A stretch of DNA of 64,000 nucleotides from DASTFP01 sp963744345 (GCA_963744345.1 CAVUTD010000010.1:1-64000), one strand, 5' to 3'; counted from the first letter of the stretch, positions 36,338 to 45,569 are shown. Notes: a model not told the origin generated them from the sequence alone. Program-made: numbers and translations.

Positions 36338-37237
36338 ATGTTTGAATCCGTGCTTGCTGAACGGGGTCTCTCGCTGGACCGTCTCAAAAATTTCTGTGCC
36401 ATCGCCGAGGCTGGTGGGATCGCGCGAACTGCAGGAGGCGATCCGGCAAAACAGAGTCTCTACAGCCGGCAGGTGCGGGAGTTGGAGCACTTCTTCGGCA
36501 CGGAGTTGACCCGCAGGAAGGGCAAAGGAATCGAGTTGACCGAGCAAGGCCTGGAGCTTGCGCGCCAGGTGCGCGCGCATTTGATAAGTCTCGCGGATTT
36601 CAAGAAGAACTGCGCCGGGCAGGCCGTGCAGTTTCGCGTTGCTTCGGGCAACAGTGTCATCGAATGGCTCCTGATTCCAAACCTTGGGAAGATCACCGCT
36701 TCGTTAAGCTCAGCGCACCTTTCTCTCCGCGATATGCGCACCGAAGAAGCCATTCGCGGACTTCGCGATCACACTCTGGATTTCGGAATCCTGCGAAAGT
36801 CCGCTGTCGTCGCGCCGCTTCGCTTCCATTCGACCGGCTACGTCGGCTATTCGCTGTTCGCGCCTTCCACCTGGGTAGACAAGAAGAGGAGCATTGAGAA
36901 CCTCTTCGCTCGGCACCCGGTTGCCGTCTCGATCGCCGACGAATTCAGCCAGCGATTCCACGAAGCCTGTGCGAAGGCAAGGCTCGAACCGAATATTCGC
37001 TTCACCTGCGCCAGCCTCACTCAGGCTGCCGAACTGGTTCGCACGCGACAGGCCGTCGCGCTGCTGCCCGACATCGCCGAGAGCAATCTTGGCAATGCTG
37101 TCACCCGGCTCGACTTTCCACCACTGCGTTCCTACCGGCGCGAGATCGGGATCGTTTGGCATCCGCGGCTGGTTTCCATTCGGCCGCAGGCAGAGTCCGT
37201 CCTTGCCGTATTGAAAGGCATTCGGGCGAACTCTTGA
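36338..37237 (+). CDS. LysR-family transcriptional regulator
   Basis: A 299-residue LysR-type regulator: N-terminal winged helix ('LKNFCAIAEAGGIARTAGGDPAKQSLYSRQVRELEHFFGTELTRRKGKGIELTEQG') and a periplasmic-binding-like effector domain (about 95-299). The usual 'AA..L..SQSALS' helix is altered ('TAGGDPAKQSLYSRQV'), so this is a divergent member. It starts 4 bases after a long AT-rich palindrome and is divergent from the TPR-phosphoesterase operon. Confidence 0.88.
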   Translation: MFESVLAERGLSLDRLKNFCAIAEAGGIARTAGGDPAKQSLYSRQVRELEHFFGTELTRRKGKGIELTEQGLELARQVRAHLISLADFKKNCAGQAVQFRVASGNSVIEWLLIPNLGKITASLSSAHLSLRDMRTEEAIRGLRDHTLDFGILRKSAVVAPLRFHSTGYVGYSLFAPSTWVDKKRSIENLFARHPVAVSIADEFSQRFHEACAKARLEPNIRFTCASLTQAAELVRTRQAVALLPDIAESNLGNAVTRLDFPPLRSYRREIGIVWHPRLVSIRPQAESVLAVLKGIRANS

Positions 37238-37259
37238 TTTCTGCATTTGCCCTGAATGC

Positions 37260-37493
37260 CTATCTCTTTGTTGCCTTCGTTACGCAGAAAATTTCTCCCG
37301 ACTCGACGAGCCTGGTGCGACCATACACCCGGAGCGATGGTCGGAGTAATCCCTTCTTTAGCAGCTCCCACATTGCGGTGGACATGATCGTCTCCACGTC
37401 CTCGAAGGTCCCACCTTTTGGGATAGCATTCAGGACACCAATCAGGACCCCTGTATGGACAAGGTGATGTTCAATTAGCTCGTCATTTTTCAT
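37260..37493 (-). CDS. small hypothetical protein
   Basis: A 77-residue protein from ATG 37493 with balanced composition ('HHLVHTGVLIGVLNAIPKGGTFEDVETIMSTAMWELLKKGLL'), convergent with the LysR gene. No family recognised. A plus-strand frame with a membrane helix starts at the same place, so only one of the two may be real. Confidence 0.45.
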   Translation of the reverse strand: MKNDELIEHHLVHTGVLIGVLNAIPKGGTFEDVETIMSTAMWELLKKGLLRPSLRVYGRTRLVESGEIFCVTKATKR

Positions 37494-37729
37494 TGGATTT
37501 ACGCATCGTATTCGCCGTCGCTACCACTACTATCCTGTCGGTGGTGGTTGTTGTTTGCTCAATTGATTATAAGAGATTGCTGAAGTTGACGCTGAGGTTT
37601 GAAACCAAGGCACTGAGTCTTGCTGCTTTGATTTCAAGCAACCGCGAGAACGGGTACCGTGACTCGATAGACAGACAACGTGAAAAGCTACGGATGGAAG
37701 CTATTCCATCGAAGGCGCGAGGCGCCTGA
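37493..37729 (+). CDS. possible small membrane protein
   Basis: A 78-residue frame starting with TTG, with a strong N-terminal helix ('IVFAVATTTILSVVVVVCSI') and then a basic soluble part. No ribosome site is visible and the start overlaps that of the divergent 77-residue ORF. Listed with low confidence. Confidence 0.35.
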   Translation: MDLRIVFAVATTTILSVVVVVCSIDYKRLLKLTLRFETKALSLAALISSNRENGYRDSIDRQREKLRMEAIPSKARGA

Positions 37730-38336
37730 GCGTCACATCATCGATCCGTCTCGGTGGACGTGTGCAAATCATCGATATGTGGCAGGGTAGCATCTTAACT
37801 TTGGACATATACGATCCGACTCAGCGAACTTGCAATCGTTCCTGGCATCAGTTTGTATCAGGGGTGTCCGCCCGCTCCTAAACGACGCGAGGCGCCGTTC
37901 TGCGGGCACCTGTAGCGGCTCAAAGGCGAGAATTTATTTCTTAAACCTTGCTCTGAACTTCGCGCGTCTTGCCTCCGCCTTCTTCTTTCCTTCCTCAGTG
38001 CGCTAATGAGCCTTCCACTCGGCGTCCTTTTTGTTCGAGGAATTCTTCTGTCAGTTCCACCAACCGCATCGCCCTCGCAGTGCCTCCTTGAAGCTCTTCT
38101 CCAACCACGCGTCAATACGCTGCGTGGGATCAGTGAGCTGCAATGCAAGGAGTGCCAGTCGTTCGGCTTCGATGACGTGTTCAAGTAGGTGCCTGGCTTT
38201 CGCTCGTCGTCCGATCCAACGGCAAAGTCAACCGAGCGAATCGAGAGTGGAGAAAACGTGAAAAAACTCATCATCATAGACGGACAGGGAACCGGGAAAG
38301 ACACCGTCAAGATCTGTGAAATGCAGTTGAAATTGC
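37730..38336. other. intergenic / relic DNA
   Basis: About 600 bases with no intact gene. A short plus-strand stretch from GTG about 38260 reads 'KKLIIIDGQGTGKDTVKI' before ending, and looks like a small relic. Otherwise nothing. Confidence 0.3.
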
Positions 38337-38580
38337 CTACAAGTTGAGCTTCTGCAAGAGCTCGTTGACCGTCAGGCCGTGATGCGATGCTATGCGCTTG
38401 AGGATACCCGCGAGAGTTCCGGTCTTAATTTGGATGATGATGAGGAATAACCTCATGATTCTCGCCGTTCTGCTGTGTGGTCACACGGATGTGGGAGCTC
38501 TTCTGCCGGGTCACCGTGTAACCCAGGACGCGCAATGCCGCGACGAGCTTCGGCGCATCAACGTCGCGCGGCAGCTTCAC
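38337..38580 (-). pseudogene. hicA: HicA-like mRNA interferase toxin, frameshifted
   Basis: Reads 'VKLPRDVDAPKLVAALRVLGYTVTRQKSSH' and 'VIPHHHP', then a stop. In the next frame it continues 'IKTGTLAGILKRIASHHGLTVNELLQKL', which is the normal YcfA/HicA ending. One extra base in an AAA run (38429-38431 on the plus strand) causes the break. The catalytic His ('SSH') is before the break. GTG start overlaps the HicB stop (GTGA), so this is the downstream gene of a coupled pair. Probably an inactivated toxin. Confidence 0.75.
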
Positions 38581-38789
38581 CGCGCGAGAACTTCATCTCG
38601 CACAAAGTGTAATCGAATCAACCGGGGCGCCTCCATGGTTTCATCGAAATAGCAGTCGACCGCGTCTTTAACCATCGCCCGCAACTCTTCGAGCGTGTCG
38701 CCTTGGGTGTGAATGCCGTAACCCAATGCGGCAGCCGTATAGCCACCGTCCACTTCGTCTTCGCGCACCTCAAAGATAATCTCGCTCAC
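38577..38789 (-). CDS. hicB: HicB-like antitoxin
   Basis: A 70-residue protein of the HicB/UPF0150 type: 'FEVREDEVDGGYTAAALGYGIHTQGDTLEELRAMVKDAVDCYFDE' is the partially degraded RNase H-like antitoxin fold. It is intact and overlaps the HicA gene, so the pair is a HicBA module in the order antitoxin first. The short length lacks a separate DNA-binding domain. Confidence 0.82.
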   Translation of the reverse strand: MSEIIFEVREDEVDGGYTAAALGYGIHTQGDTLEELRAMVKDAVDCYFDETMEAPRLIRLHFVRDEVLAR

Positions 38790-38909
38790 GAGTCTATTCT
38801 AGAAGGTTGCCTCGATCATGGCAAGCAACCCCAGAAGCGAAGACGCTTTCGCAGTCTTACGAGGCGACGCGATGAATCATCACGGCTCCCTTGCGGTAAG
38901 AGGCGCTCT

Positions 38910-40028
38910 TCACCGCTCCCACGGAGCAGAAGGTTCGCAGAAATAACCCGCCCGCAGATCTGCCGCCCAATCGCGCTCTTGCAGCTCCAGGTCGCGGACG
39001 ATCGACTTGATAGTGAACCAATCCTTCGGGGGCAACTCGTCCCTTGGCACCTGCAAACTTACATTTCCGTGGGTAGTCGTCGCCTCAACGAGAAAGGGAG
39101 CATCACCGCCCGGCATCCAGCCGAGGATTACCTGGGCCTCGTCGACTCCTTCGCGGACGAGTTTCTTGGCGAGCTGGCGGGCTCGCAGTGCTCCGCACTT
39201 GTCCACCTTGTGCGGATCCTTGCCCGAAAGCGCCCCTCCGCCGATCGGAACGCTAGGCCCATAGTGGTCGATAACGAGCTTCTTTCCTGACAGCCCGTTG
39301 TCTCCCTCGGGGCCGCCGATGGCAAATTCCCCTGCCCCATTCAGGATAAGTTTGTCCCGGGTGAAGGTCGACGCTGCTCCCTTCAGTCCTCCTACCTCCA
39401 AGTCAGTCAGGATTTGCTCGAGCAGAGGCAGGAGCATCCGGTGCTGCCGCTCGTAAGGCAGTTTCGGAACGTGCTGGATGCTTAGAACGAGGCGCCGCCA
39501 CTCGACATGCGTTTTACCCGGCGCTACCTCCAAGGAGGCAAGGATCTTGAAATCCGGTCCGAAGATAGCGGAGGAATTCGCGTCGCTCCGAAGCGCTGTG
39601 AAGAGGCGACGGCCGAGTTCGCCAGAGACCCAATGAGCGACCGGCAGGTAGTTGGTCCGTTCATCGCCGCAGGCGTAGCCGATGACGATGTTCTGGTCAT
39701 CGGAGAATGGTCGGATGTCACATTCCTCAGGCGACAACGCTTCCTGGCAGAGGTCGGTCGTCACGCGGATCTTGCCTGGCTCCGGATGCCATGAGCCACC
39801 GTAACCGGCAGCACGGTAGACATCGCGAACGATCTTCTCGATATCAATTGGCTGCGCGCCGGCGGCGATTCTGCCGTCGACGAAAACGCAGTCGGTGTGG
39901 ACGGCGACCTCGACACCGACCAAAGCGTCAGGCTTCTGCCGCACCGCGGCGGTGACGATCGATTCGGCGATCGCATCGGCCAGCCGGTCGGGGTGCCCCG
40001 GGGAAACGTATTCGGCGTGCTGGTTCAT
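38910..40028 (-). CDS. metK: divergent S-adenosylmethionine synthetase
   Basis: A 372-residue methionine adenosyltransferase. Motifs: 'SPGHPDRLADAIAES' at the N-terminus, 'VTTDL', 'NGAGEFAIGGPEGDNGLSGKKLVIDHYG' and 'GGGALSGKDPHKVDK' (ATP/phosphate loop). Several usually conserved positions differ from housekeeping MetK (for instance 'GAGEF' for 'PTGRF' and 'SGKK' for 'TGRK'), which suggests an accessory paralog. It makes SAM from methionine and ATP. It lies just downstream of the MoxR-VWA set on the same strand, with 130 bases between, so co-transcription is possible. Confidence 0.85.
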   Translation of the reverse strand: MNQHAEYVSPGHPDRLADAIAESIVTAAVRQKPDALVGVEVAVHTDCVFVDGRIAAGAQPIDIEKIVRDVYRAAGYGGSWHPEPGKIRVTTDLCQEALSPEECDIRPFSDDQNIVIGYACGDERTNYLPVAHWVSGELGRRLFTALRSDANSSAIFGPDFKILASLEVAPGKTHVEWRRLVLSIQHVPKLPYERQHRMLLPLLEQILTDLEVGGLKGAASTFTRDKLILNGAGEFAIGGPEGDNGLSGKKLVIDHYGPSVPIGGGALSGKDPHKVDKCGALRARQLAKKLVREGVDEAQVILGWMPGGDAPFLVEATTTHGNVSLQVPRDELPPKDWFTIKSIVRDLELQERDWAADLRAGYFCEPSAPWER

Positions 40029-40158
40029 GGTTTAACCCGCTTATCTCGAACTCGGGTGGTTCAGGTTGCGTAATGCTTTGGTCGACAGGGGTGAGGACGA
40101 CCAAGGCATATCCAAGGTGATCTGGTGCGGGAGGACGAATCCGCTGGCGGCCAAATGA

Positions 40159-41577
40159 TTAGCATGATGAGCCTCCAGAGTGTGAGATATACGGGTCAGG
40201 AAGTTGGATCATTTCGTGAACCCATGATTGAAGGTCACCTGCATGGCCGGAGTGAGTCAGTGCAGCCACCGCCCGGATGCGTCCGAGCCTGGCGATCAGG
40301 TCGCTGCGACCTCGCCCCACATATCCATCGGTGGCGATCAATATGACTTTCGGCCTGTGCCCTGTACGGATGCCAGTGACGTGCTCGAGCACGGCATTGA
40401 TGTCGGTTCCAAATGTATTCCGCATCGACGCCTTGGTCAGATCATGGCCCTTGAGTTCCGATACCACGGTGGAGAAGGCAAAGATCTTGAGTTCTCCGCG
40501 CTTGAAGGGTTCGCGACACGCAGCTGAGAGGTAGGGCAGGCACTCGGTCATCGATCCGCTGACGTCCAGATAAAGATGGACGATCGGAACTCGCAGAGGC
40601 CTGAGTCGTTGCTCCGATACCTCGCTTCGGTAAAGGAGCGGCGGACGTCCAAAAACGGAGCGCAGCGCAGGGATGCGACGGTCGCGCGCATTGGGCAGCA
40701 CCGTTTCTACGCCCAGCAGGCTGCTGGTCACCTGCTGACGATAAACGGCCGGTCCGCGTCCGGCATGGACGCCGCACTTGCGCAGGGCGCTCTCGAAAGC
40801 CTTTCGGAAGGCGCTGCCGGGTTTGTCGGCTGGTCGAAGCCAAAAATTCTCTGCGCTCCGGCCCTCGTCGCGTCCCGCGATCCGGAAAGGCGGAGGCGGC
40901 CAACCCTCCACGATGCGCCGTATTGCTTCCTTCAGCAGACCATCCTCATTTTGCTCAGGACCATGCGAGCCGAGCAGCAAGACCTTCGGAACGTTACACC
41001 CGGCGAGTTCCTTACACAGGAGTTCGTAGATGTCGCGGTAGGTGATGTTGCTCGATTCGTCCGCACCGTAGAGCAGTCCGATGATGCGTTGCTCCTCGGA
41101 AGGTAGCGCGGCAAGCGTGCCCTGGAACTCCTCCGGCCATCCGGGCGGCGGACGAAGCAGGCGCTCGGGCAGTGAGTCATAGCTGTTGAGTCGGGTAAAG
41201 AGCCTTGTGCCCACCGTTCGCCCGACCGTGCGGCAGAGCATCGAGTTGATCACCGCGTCGAAGACGATGTTGTCGATCGGGGAGACTCGGCGGAAGAGCC
41301 GGGTGTGTCCCAGGATTATGTGGTAAAGCTCGTGCAGGATGAGCAGGAAAAGATCCCCGTCATCACGGCAGTATTCGTCGACAAAGACCTTGTTGAGCAG
41401 CAACCTGGGAGTCGTGCGGCACTCGACGCAGGCGGTTTCCGTCACATCGCTGAACTCGATATCGAACAGTCCGAAGAGCTTCTCCATCTGATAGCTCGCC
41501 GCGGGCAAGACATTGAAGATGCGTTCCCGGATGGCCGCGGCCTCCGGTGTGGATGGACGGTTGAAGAGAATATTCAT
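40159..41577 (-). CDS. HExxH metallopeptidase-like / VWA protein (DUF2201 type)
   Basis: A 472-residue protein with two parts: an N-terminal putative metallopeptidase domain with HExxH ('HELYHIILGH', about 82-91), and a C-terminal VWA-like domain starting near 330 with a MIDAS 'YLDVSGSM' and 'LIATDGYVG'. This architecture (DUF2201 plus VWA-like) typically pairs with a MoxR ATPase, as here three genes upstream. Its ATG overlaps the preceding gene (ATGA). Probably remodels or cleaves a target in an ATPase-dependent way; the target is unknown. Confidence 0.85.
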   Translation of the reverse strand: MNILFNRPSTPEAAAIRERIFNVLPAASYQMEKLFGLFDIEFSDVTETACVECRTTPRLLLNKVFVDEYCRDDGDLFLLILHELYHIILGHTRLFRRVSPIDNIVFDAVINSMLCRTVGRTVGTRLFTRLNSYDSLPERLLRPPPGWPEEFQGTLAALPSEEQRIIGLLYGADESSNITYRDIYELLCKELAGCNVPKVLLLGSHGPEQNEDGLLKEAIRRIVEGWPPPPFRIAGRDEGRSAENFWLRPADKPGSAFRKAFESALRKCGVHAGRGPAVYRQQVTSSLLGVETVLPNARDRRIPALRSVFGRPPLLYRSEVSEQRLRPLRVPIVHLYLDVSGSMTECLPYLSAACREPFKRGELKIFAFSTVVSELKGHDLTKASMRNTFGTDINAVLEHVTGIRTGHRPKVILIATDGYVGRGRSDLIARLGRIRAVAALTHSGHAGDLQSWVHEMIQLPDPYISHSGGSSC

Positions 41578-41939
41578 GGGAAGAGAGCGCTGACGGCTGG
41601 TTCATCAAAGGCGATCGGCGCTGAGAGCAGCCTCTCCCAGCTCAGGTCCGGGTTACGGCGTGATAGATAGAGGTCACCCGAGCAGCGAGCTTGCACTCCG
41701 GCAACAATTTGCGGATCCGGGCAGAGGTAGGAGCCGTCGGTCAAGATGCCGACTCGCCAGCCGATGAGGAAATCGGGCGCAATGCGGAGATGCTTTGGAT
41801 CACCGATCCGGGCGAAAAGGTCTCCTGGTGATGGCCAGCGCGCCCGGATCGTGCTGCGCTCGTCGGTGGAATAGCTCCATGGGATTTCCTCAAATTCCTT
41901 TCCTTCCGGCAGGTTTCTCCGGCCGCTCGTACTTCTCAA
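41574..41939 (-). CDS. small protein of the MoxR-VWA operon
   Basis: A 121-residue protein with Trp/Pro-rich, acidic composition ('PDFLIGWRVGILTDGSYLCPDPQIVAGVQARCSGDLYLSRRNPDLSWERLL'). No recognised domain. TTG 41939 is the best start, with a G-rich ribosome-site-like stretch upstream. It overlaps the small gene before it and the VWA gene after it (ATGA). Conserved position between MoxR and VWA suggests a dedicated adaptor. Confidence 0.65.
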   Translation of the reverse strand: MRSTSGRRNLPEGKEFEEIPWSYSTDERSTIRARWPSPGDLFARIGDPKHLRIAPDFLIGWRVGILTDGSYLCPDPQIVAGVQARCSGDLYLSRRNPDLSWERLLSAPIAFDEPAVSALFP

Positions 41940-42057
41940 GAAACCCCCGCACGGTCAGGGCGTAGATGAGCGAAAAGACGACGATTCGATCGGCGATGGC
42001 GCGCTTCTCCGCTCGCACCTCCGTGCGGGGAGGAGCGCTCATGTTGTGGAGTAGCAT
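41890..42057 (-). CDS. very small protein of the MoxR-VWA operon
   Basis: A 55-residue protein starting at ATG 42057, directly after the MoxR stop (42060-42062). Sequence 'EVRAEKRAIADRIVVFSLIYALTVRGFLEKYERP' is helical and partly hydrophobic. No family recognised. Tight packing on both sides supports translation. Confidence 0.55.
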   Translation of the reverse strand: MLLHNMSAPPRTEVRAEKRAIADRIVVFSLIYALTVRGFLEKYERPEKPAGRKGI

Positions 42058-42059
42058 GC

Positions 42060-43559
42060 TCACGATCCGTTCTTTGCGGCTGTGGTCGTGACACCGAAGC
42101 GCTCCCACAGCCCGATGAACTCGGCATGCAGTTGCTGCGGGGTGATTTCCGCATAGCCGTCCGGAAGGAAGGCGTTGAGCAGATTGCGGGCGTATTTGTC
42201 GCGAGGCGTATCATTCAAGCCGCTGCAAAGCGAGGCGACTTCCCGGCAGTTTTGCAGCTCCTTTCCGTAGACGTTATGAGTTGTCGCAAATGGTCGCAGC
42301 ACGCGCGAGAGCTGGCTGGCAAGTGTCTCCGCCGCCGTGGCGGCAATGCGCCTGGCGGAGCGCAGCGAAAGGTAGAGCACCAGAGAAATCGCTGACCGCT
42401 GCGCTTCGGTGGGTCTTGAGGCCACCGCCTCGAGGATCACGCTCGAAAGATCGGCTTCCGTTAACGGGAAGCCCGTCTTGCTCGCAATCGCCGCGCGCTC
42501 CACAGGGTCGGCGATCTTGAGGAGTTCCTTCCACGGATCGTCCTCGTTCAGCCCCGCGATGTTCCAGGCCTGCCGATGCATGGCAAGTAACGCCCCGCGA
42601 TCCACCGGTCCCGACGCGAGTCCCGGATGGCCATGGGCCAGCGCAAGGAAGAGCGATTCCTGCCACTCCGGTCTGGCAGATTTCTCCCCGGACTCGACCG
42701 CCAGCGCGATGCGAGAGGCGTGGATGCCGAGTGCGGTTCGCACGAGGGTCGTCATCCGGCGGCTGGAGAACCGGGTGCCTGCGGCGCGTAATTGCGATTC
42801 GAGGGCCAGGAAGTAGCCACAGAGTTGCGCCGGCGGCCGGGCGCAGAGCTCTCGAAAAATGGCCACGCTCCGCTCGACCAAGGCCGAGACCTGCACAGGG
42901 AACTCATGGGGACCGCGGAATTGGTCAAGCAGAACCTCAGTGCGTTCGCTCTCGCTCAGATCACTCCAGTCAGGCACCTCGATAAGGAAGCCGAAGCGAT
43001 CGGCGAGAGCGGGATCGAGCGGCTCCGCCCCGAGATACTGCTCCTCGTTGTCATGGTCCCCATTGGTGGCCGGGTTCATCGCCGCCCAGCGATAGCGCAG
43101 CTTCTCGAGTTCAACTCCCTGCACGCGCCGCTCGTGGATGATGGGGAAGAGCTTGTTCTGGAGATCGGGTCGCGTGCGGTTGAGCTCGTCGACGAAGACT
43201 ACTTCCGCATCCCAGATCGCCGTTGGCGTGGTGATGTAGCGCAGCGAGCTCTGGGTTTCGTCGGGCAGCGGGATGCCCACCAGGTCGTCGTAGTTGATGA
43301 GCGAGGCGTTGTAGAATCGGTAGACCAACCCGAGAGCCTGGGCCAGCCGCTCCAAGAGGAAGCTCTTGGCTGTGCCGTGCCTGCCGATGAGGAGAAGAGG
43401 ATCGCGGGTTGTCAGGGCCGCCAGCAACACTGGTTCGAGCCTTTCCCAGCCAAGCAGGCCGAGAGGGCGGGTTAGCAGCGAACGGATTTTGCGGTGTTTG
43501 ACCGCGGGAGAAGCGGCCTTGGAAGCGTTGGTTTTGGCGGAAGATTTACGAGTGCTCAT
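42060..43559 (-). CDS. MoxR-type AAA+ ATPase
   Basis: A 499-residue AAA+ ATPase. Walker A 'IGRHGTAKSFLLERLA' is near residue 57 (GxxGxxKS variant), Walker B 'VVFVDELNR' near 120, and a sensor/arginine region 'AADRFGFLIEVP'-like follows. The C-terminal ~250 residues are helical, as in RavA/MoxR-like proteins. First gene of the set MoxR, 55-aa protein, 121-aa protein, VWA/HExxH protein. MoxR ATPases act as chaperones with VWA partners. ATG 43559 chosen because the region before it is non-conserved. Confidence 0.88.
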   Translation of the reverse strand: MSTRKSSAKTNASKAASPAVKHRKIRSLLTRPLGLLGWERLEPVLLAALTTRDPLLLIGRHGTAKSFLLERLAQALGLVYRFYNASLINYDDLVGIPLPDETQSSLRYITTPTAIWDAEVVFVDELNRTRPDLQNKLFPIIHERRVQGVELEKLRYRWAAMNPATNGDHDNEEQYLGAEPLDPALADRFGFLIEVPDWSDLSESERTEVLLDQFRGPHEFPVQVSALVERSVAIFRELCARPPAQLCGYFLALESQLRAAGTRFSSRRMTTLVRTALGIHASRIALAVESGEKSARPEWQESLFLALAHGHPGLASGPVDRGALLAMHRQAWNIAGLNEDDPWKELLKIADPVERAAIASKTGFPLTEADLSSVILEAVASRPTEAQRSAISLVLYLSLRSARRIAATAAETLASQLSRVLRPFATTHNVYGKELQNCREVASLCSGLNDTPRDKYARNLLNAFLPDGYAEITPQQLHAEFIGLWERFGVTTTAAKNGS

Positions 43560-43989
43560 TGGGGATGCGGTTCTCGCATCAAGAGCACAAAAAATCCGCC
43601 GACCTTCATCAGGCGGCGGAAAGTTCCGTGGAGATTTTTCGTTCAGGAGATCGCTCTCCCGCACATCGACCCTTTCAGGTCAAGGCACCTTGCCGTCTCC
43701 AACGGCAGGTTGCCGAATCCGGCTTCCCGAATCACTCCTGATGCTAAAACTAGACGATAAACAGCGGATGCGGTCTGTCAAATAGTCCAAAGCAAAACCA
43801 TTGTTTCTCAGCTTGCGCTTCGAACAAAAGTGCTGCGCTCGTTGGCAACCGCTACAGGCCGTCGCGAAAGTGCACATCAACACAATCGCCATAGGGGCAG
43901 GCCTCGGCACAACCGTCGATTTTGCCACGAGTGGAAGAACGTCGTGTGCGAATCGCGCCGTCAGCCCTCAACCTTCAATCTACCAATGC
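43560..43989. other. intergenic between MoxR and HIT-HNH genes
   Basis: About 430 bases with no supported gene. The promoter of the MoxR operon should be here. No clear hairpin terminator was found for the HIT-HNH gene. Confidence 0.3.
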
Positions 43990-45423
43990 TTACAGTGTGA
44001 ATTCCTTCTCGGCCCGCTCATAAGCCCATGCCGTAATTCGTGCGGACACGCGGGCATCGTTCGGCAACCCTATCGCATTCGCCTGATTTGCGAGCCGGTT
44101 ACCGTGAGTGTTGTTCCGTTCGATCCATCGAGCCAACGCCTCGACAGACCCCAGGTTGCCGCTTTTATCGGCATTGCAGCGGCGGCATGCGAGAACGAAA
44201 TTATGCGCTAGATCATTGGGATACATCGACCATGGGATGAAGTGATCAAGCTCCTCGTTTCCAGCCATGGGGCCGCCGCAGTAAAAGCACCTACCGCCGT
44301 CTTGAATTTCGCGGAGTAACGGACGGATCCCGGGCCATGGGTTTCTCTCGCTACCAAACATAAATTCGGCGAGATCTAAGGACGTCCCAAGTGATGCCGG
44401 ATTCAATTTGCGTACCATCTCGATCCATTCCCGCCGCGAGAGCCTCAGAACGATCCCATAAAACCGGCGGAAGCAGTCCTGTACGCCCTTCCATAGAACG
44501 ATTGCTCCATCTTTGAGCTGATTCGCGTAAAGGGAGCTGATTTGTTTCCTCCCGACGGTCTGCAATTTGAACAAGGGCATCTCCTTCACCTGGCGAGCAA
44601 CACTTCGGACAAGTGATCTCCAATGATTTCCCGATTGCCTCAGCAATCCCAGTGTCGGGAATACTGATCGGGCCTCCGATAGCAAACCAATGACTGCAAT
44701 ATTCCGCATACCATTGTTCTGACGTAGGAGACCGCTCGTTCCGTCGGCAAAATGAAATGGTGCTGAGTGCGCCCAATATGACGAAATGAACTTCCCAGCG
44801 ATCTCTTCGAGAGGGATGCGCGTGCTCCCATCGGGGTCTGGGTCTTTCTCCAGTGACAAATCGGCAAGAACTTGCAGTAGGGCGAATTTATAGGTCGAGA
44901 CGAATTCGCCATGCTCGAGGAGTGACTGGATAAAGCCCAGAAACTCCACCTGCTGGAACGGATCGGCCTCCGCCGGATTCCAGTAGTTGGCCTTTCGAGG
45001 AATTACCCAGCGTATCCCACCGCGAGGGTCGGGCACGTCTCCGCGGTAGCGAGGAATTATGTGAACATGGGCATGTGGCAAAGTTTGTCCAGCCTCAATC
45101 CCGTCGTTTGGACCAACATTGAAACCATCCGGCGGCACATCGAAGCGCTGGCGAAGCCGGTCTCGCGCGTCTGCGACTAGACTCCAGATGCTGGTCTGCT
45201 CCTGACCGCCAAGTTCAAAAATCGAATCTACATGCCTGTGTGGCACGACCAGAGTATGACCAACGCTGACGGGATACCCGTCCAAAAACGCAGTCGCGTG
45301 GTCATTTGCTGCTATCCAATTATTGTCTTCGCAGACATCGCGATGGCCGAGGTAGTCGCAGAATGGGCAAGCGATCACAACTTCGTTCTCCTTCGTGTGG
45401 TCAACGCCTTTGGAGGCTGCCAT
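43990..45423 (-). CDS. HIT hydrolase-HNH endonuclease fusion
   Basis: A 477-residue fusion. Residues 15-130 are a full HIT domain: zinc-like 'CPFC' (19-22), 'HTLVVPHRH' and the catalytic triad His117-x-His119-x-His121 ('LPHAHVHIIPRYRGD'). Residues 175-330 are helical and unassigned. Residues 375-430 form an HNH endonuclease: 'RCFYCGG' (Cys379, Cys382), 'ELDHFIPW' (Asp393-His394), 'HNFVLACRRCNADKS' (Asn408, Cys413, Cys416). HIT enzymes split nucleotide conjugates; HNH enzymes cut nucleic acid. The pairing in one protein is unusual. It lies 147 bases after mcrC on the same strand, so it may be a third component of the restriction system. Confidence 0.88.
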   Translation of the reverse strand: MAASKGVDHTKENEVVIACPFCDYLGHRDVCEDNNWIAANDHATAFLDGYPVSVGHTLVVPHRHVDSIFELGGQEQTSIWSLVADARDRLRQRFDVPPDGFNVGPNDGIEAGQTLPHAHVHIIPRYRGDVPDPRGGIRWVIPRKANYWNPAEADPFQQVEFLGFIQSLLEHGEFVSTYKFALLQVLADLSLEKDPDPDGSTRIPLEEIAGKFISSYWAHSAPFHFADGTSGLLRQNNGMRNIAVIGLLSEARSVFPTLGLLRQSGNHWRSLVRSVARQVKEMPLFKLQTVGRKQISSLYANQLKDGAIVLWKGVQDCFRRFYGIVLRLSRREWIEMVRKLNPASLGTSLDLAEFMFGSERNPWPGIRPLLREIQDGGRCFYCGGPMAGNEELDHFIPWSMYPNDLAHNFVLACRRCNADKSGNLGSVEALARWIERNNTHGNRLANQANAIGLPNDARVSARITAWAYERAEKEFTL

Positions 45424-45569
45424 TTGATTGGTTCTTGTGCGAGAAACAGCGACAGACCGATGCTAGACAGAAGGTGGTCAGTAAGAATGAACCAGGAAAA
45501 CCTGAGATGACCCCGACGCTTAAGCCGCTTGATTTCTCCTCCGAAGATTGCAGCACGTAGACTCATTTG

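Noticed and set aside
38260..38345. Short P-loop-like peptide (GQGTGKDT)
   Set aside because: Only 28 codons, no further homologous sequence in any frame, and the glycine-lysine motif is not a full Walker A; treated as relic DNA.
40029..40158. Possible SAM riboswitch upstream of metK
   Set aside because: The 130-base leader has a short CCCG-CGGG hairpin but none of the conserved SAM-I, SAM-II or SAM/SAH core sequences I could recognise.
40576..41106. 176-codon plus-strand frame opposite the VWA/HExxH gene
   Set aside because: Antisense shadow without motifs; the minus-strand gene has HExxH and MIDAS motifs.
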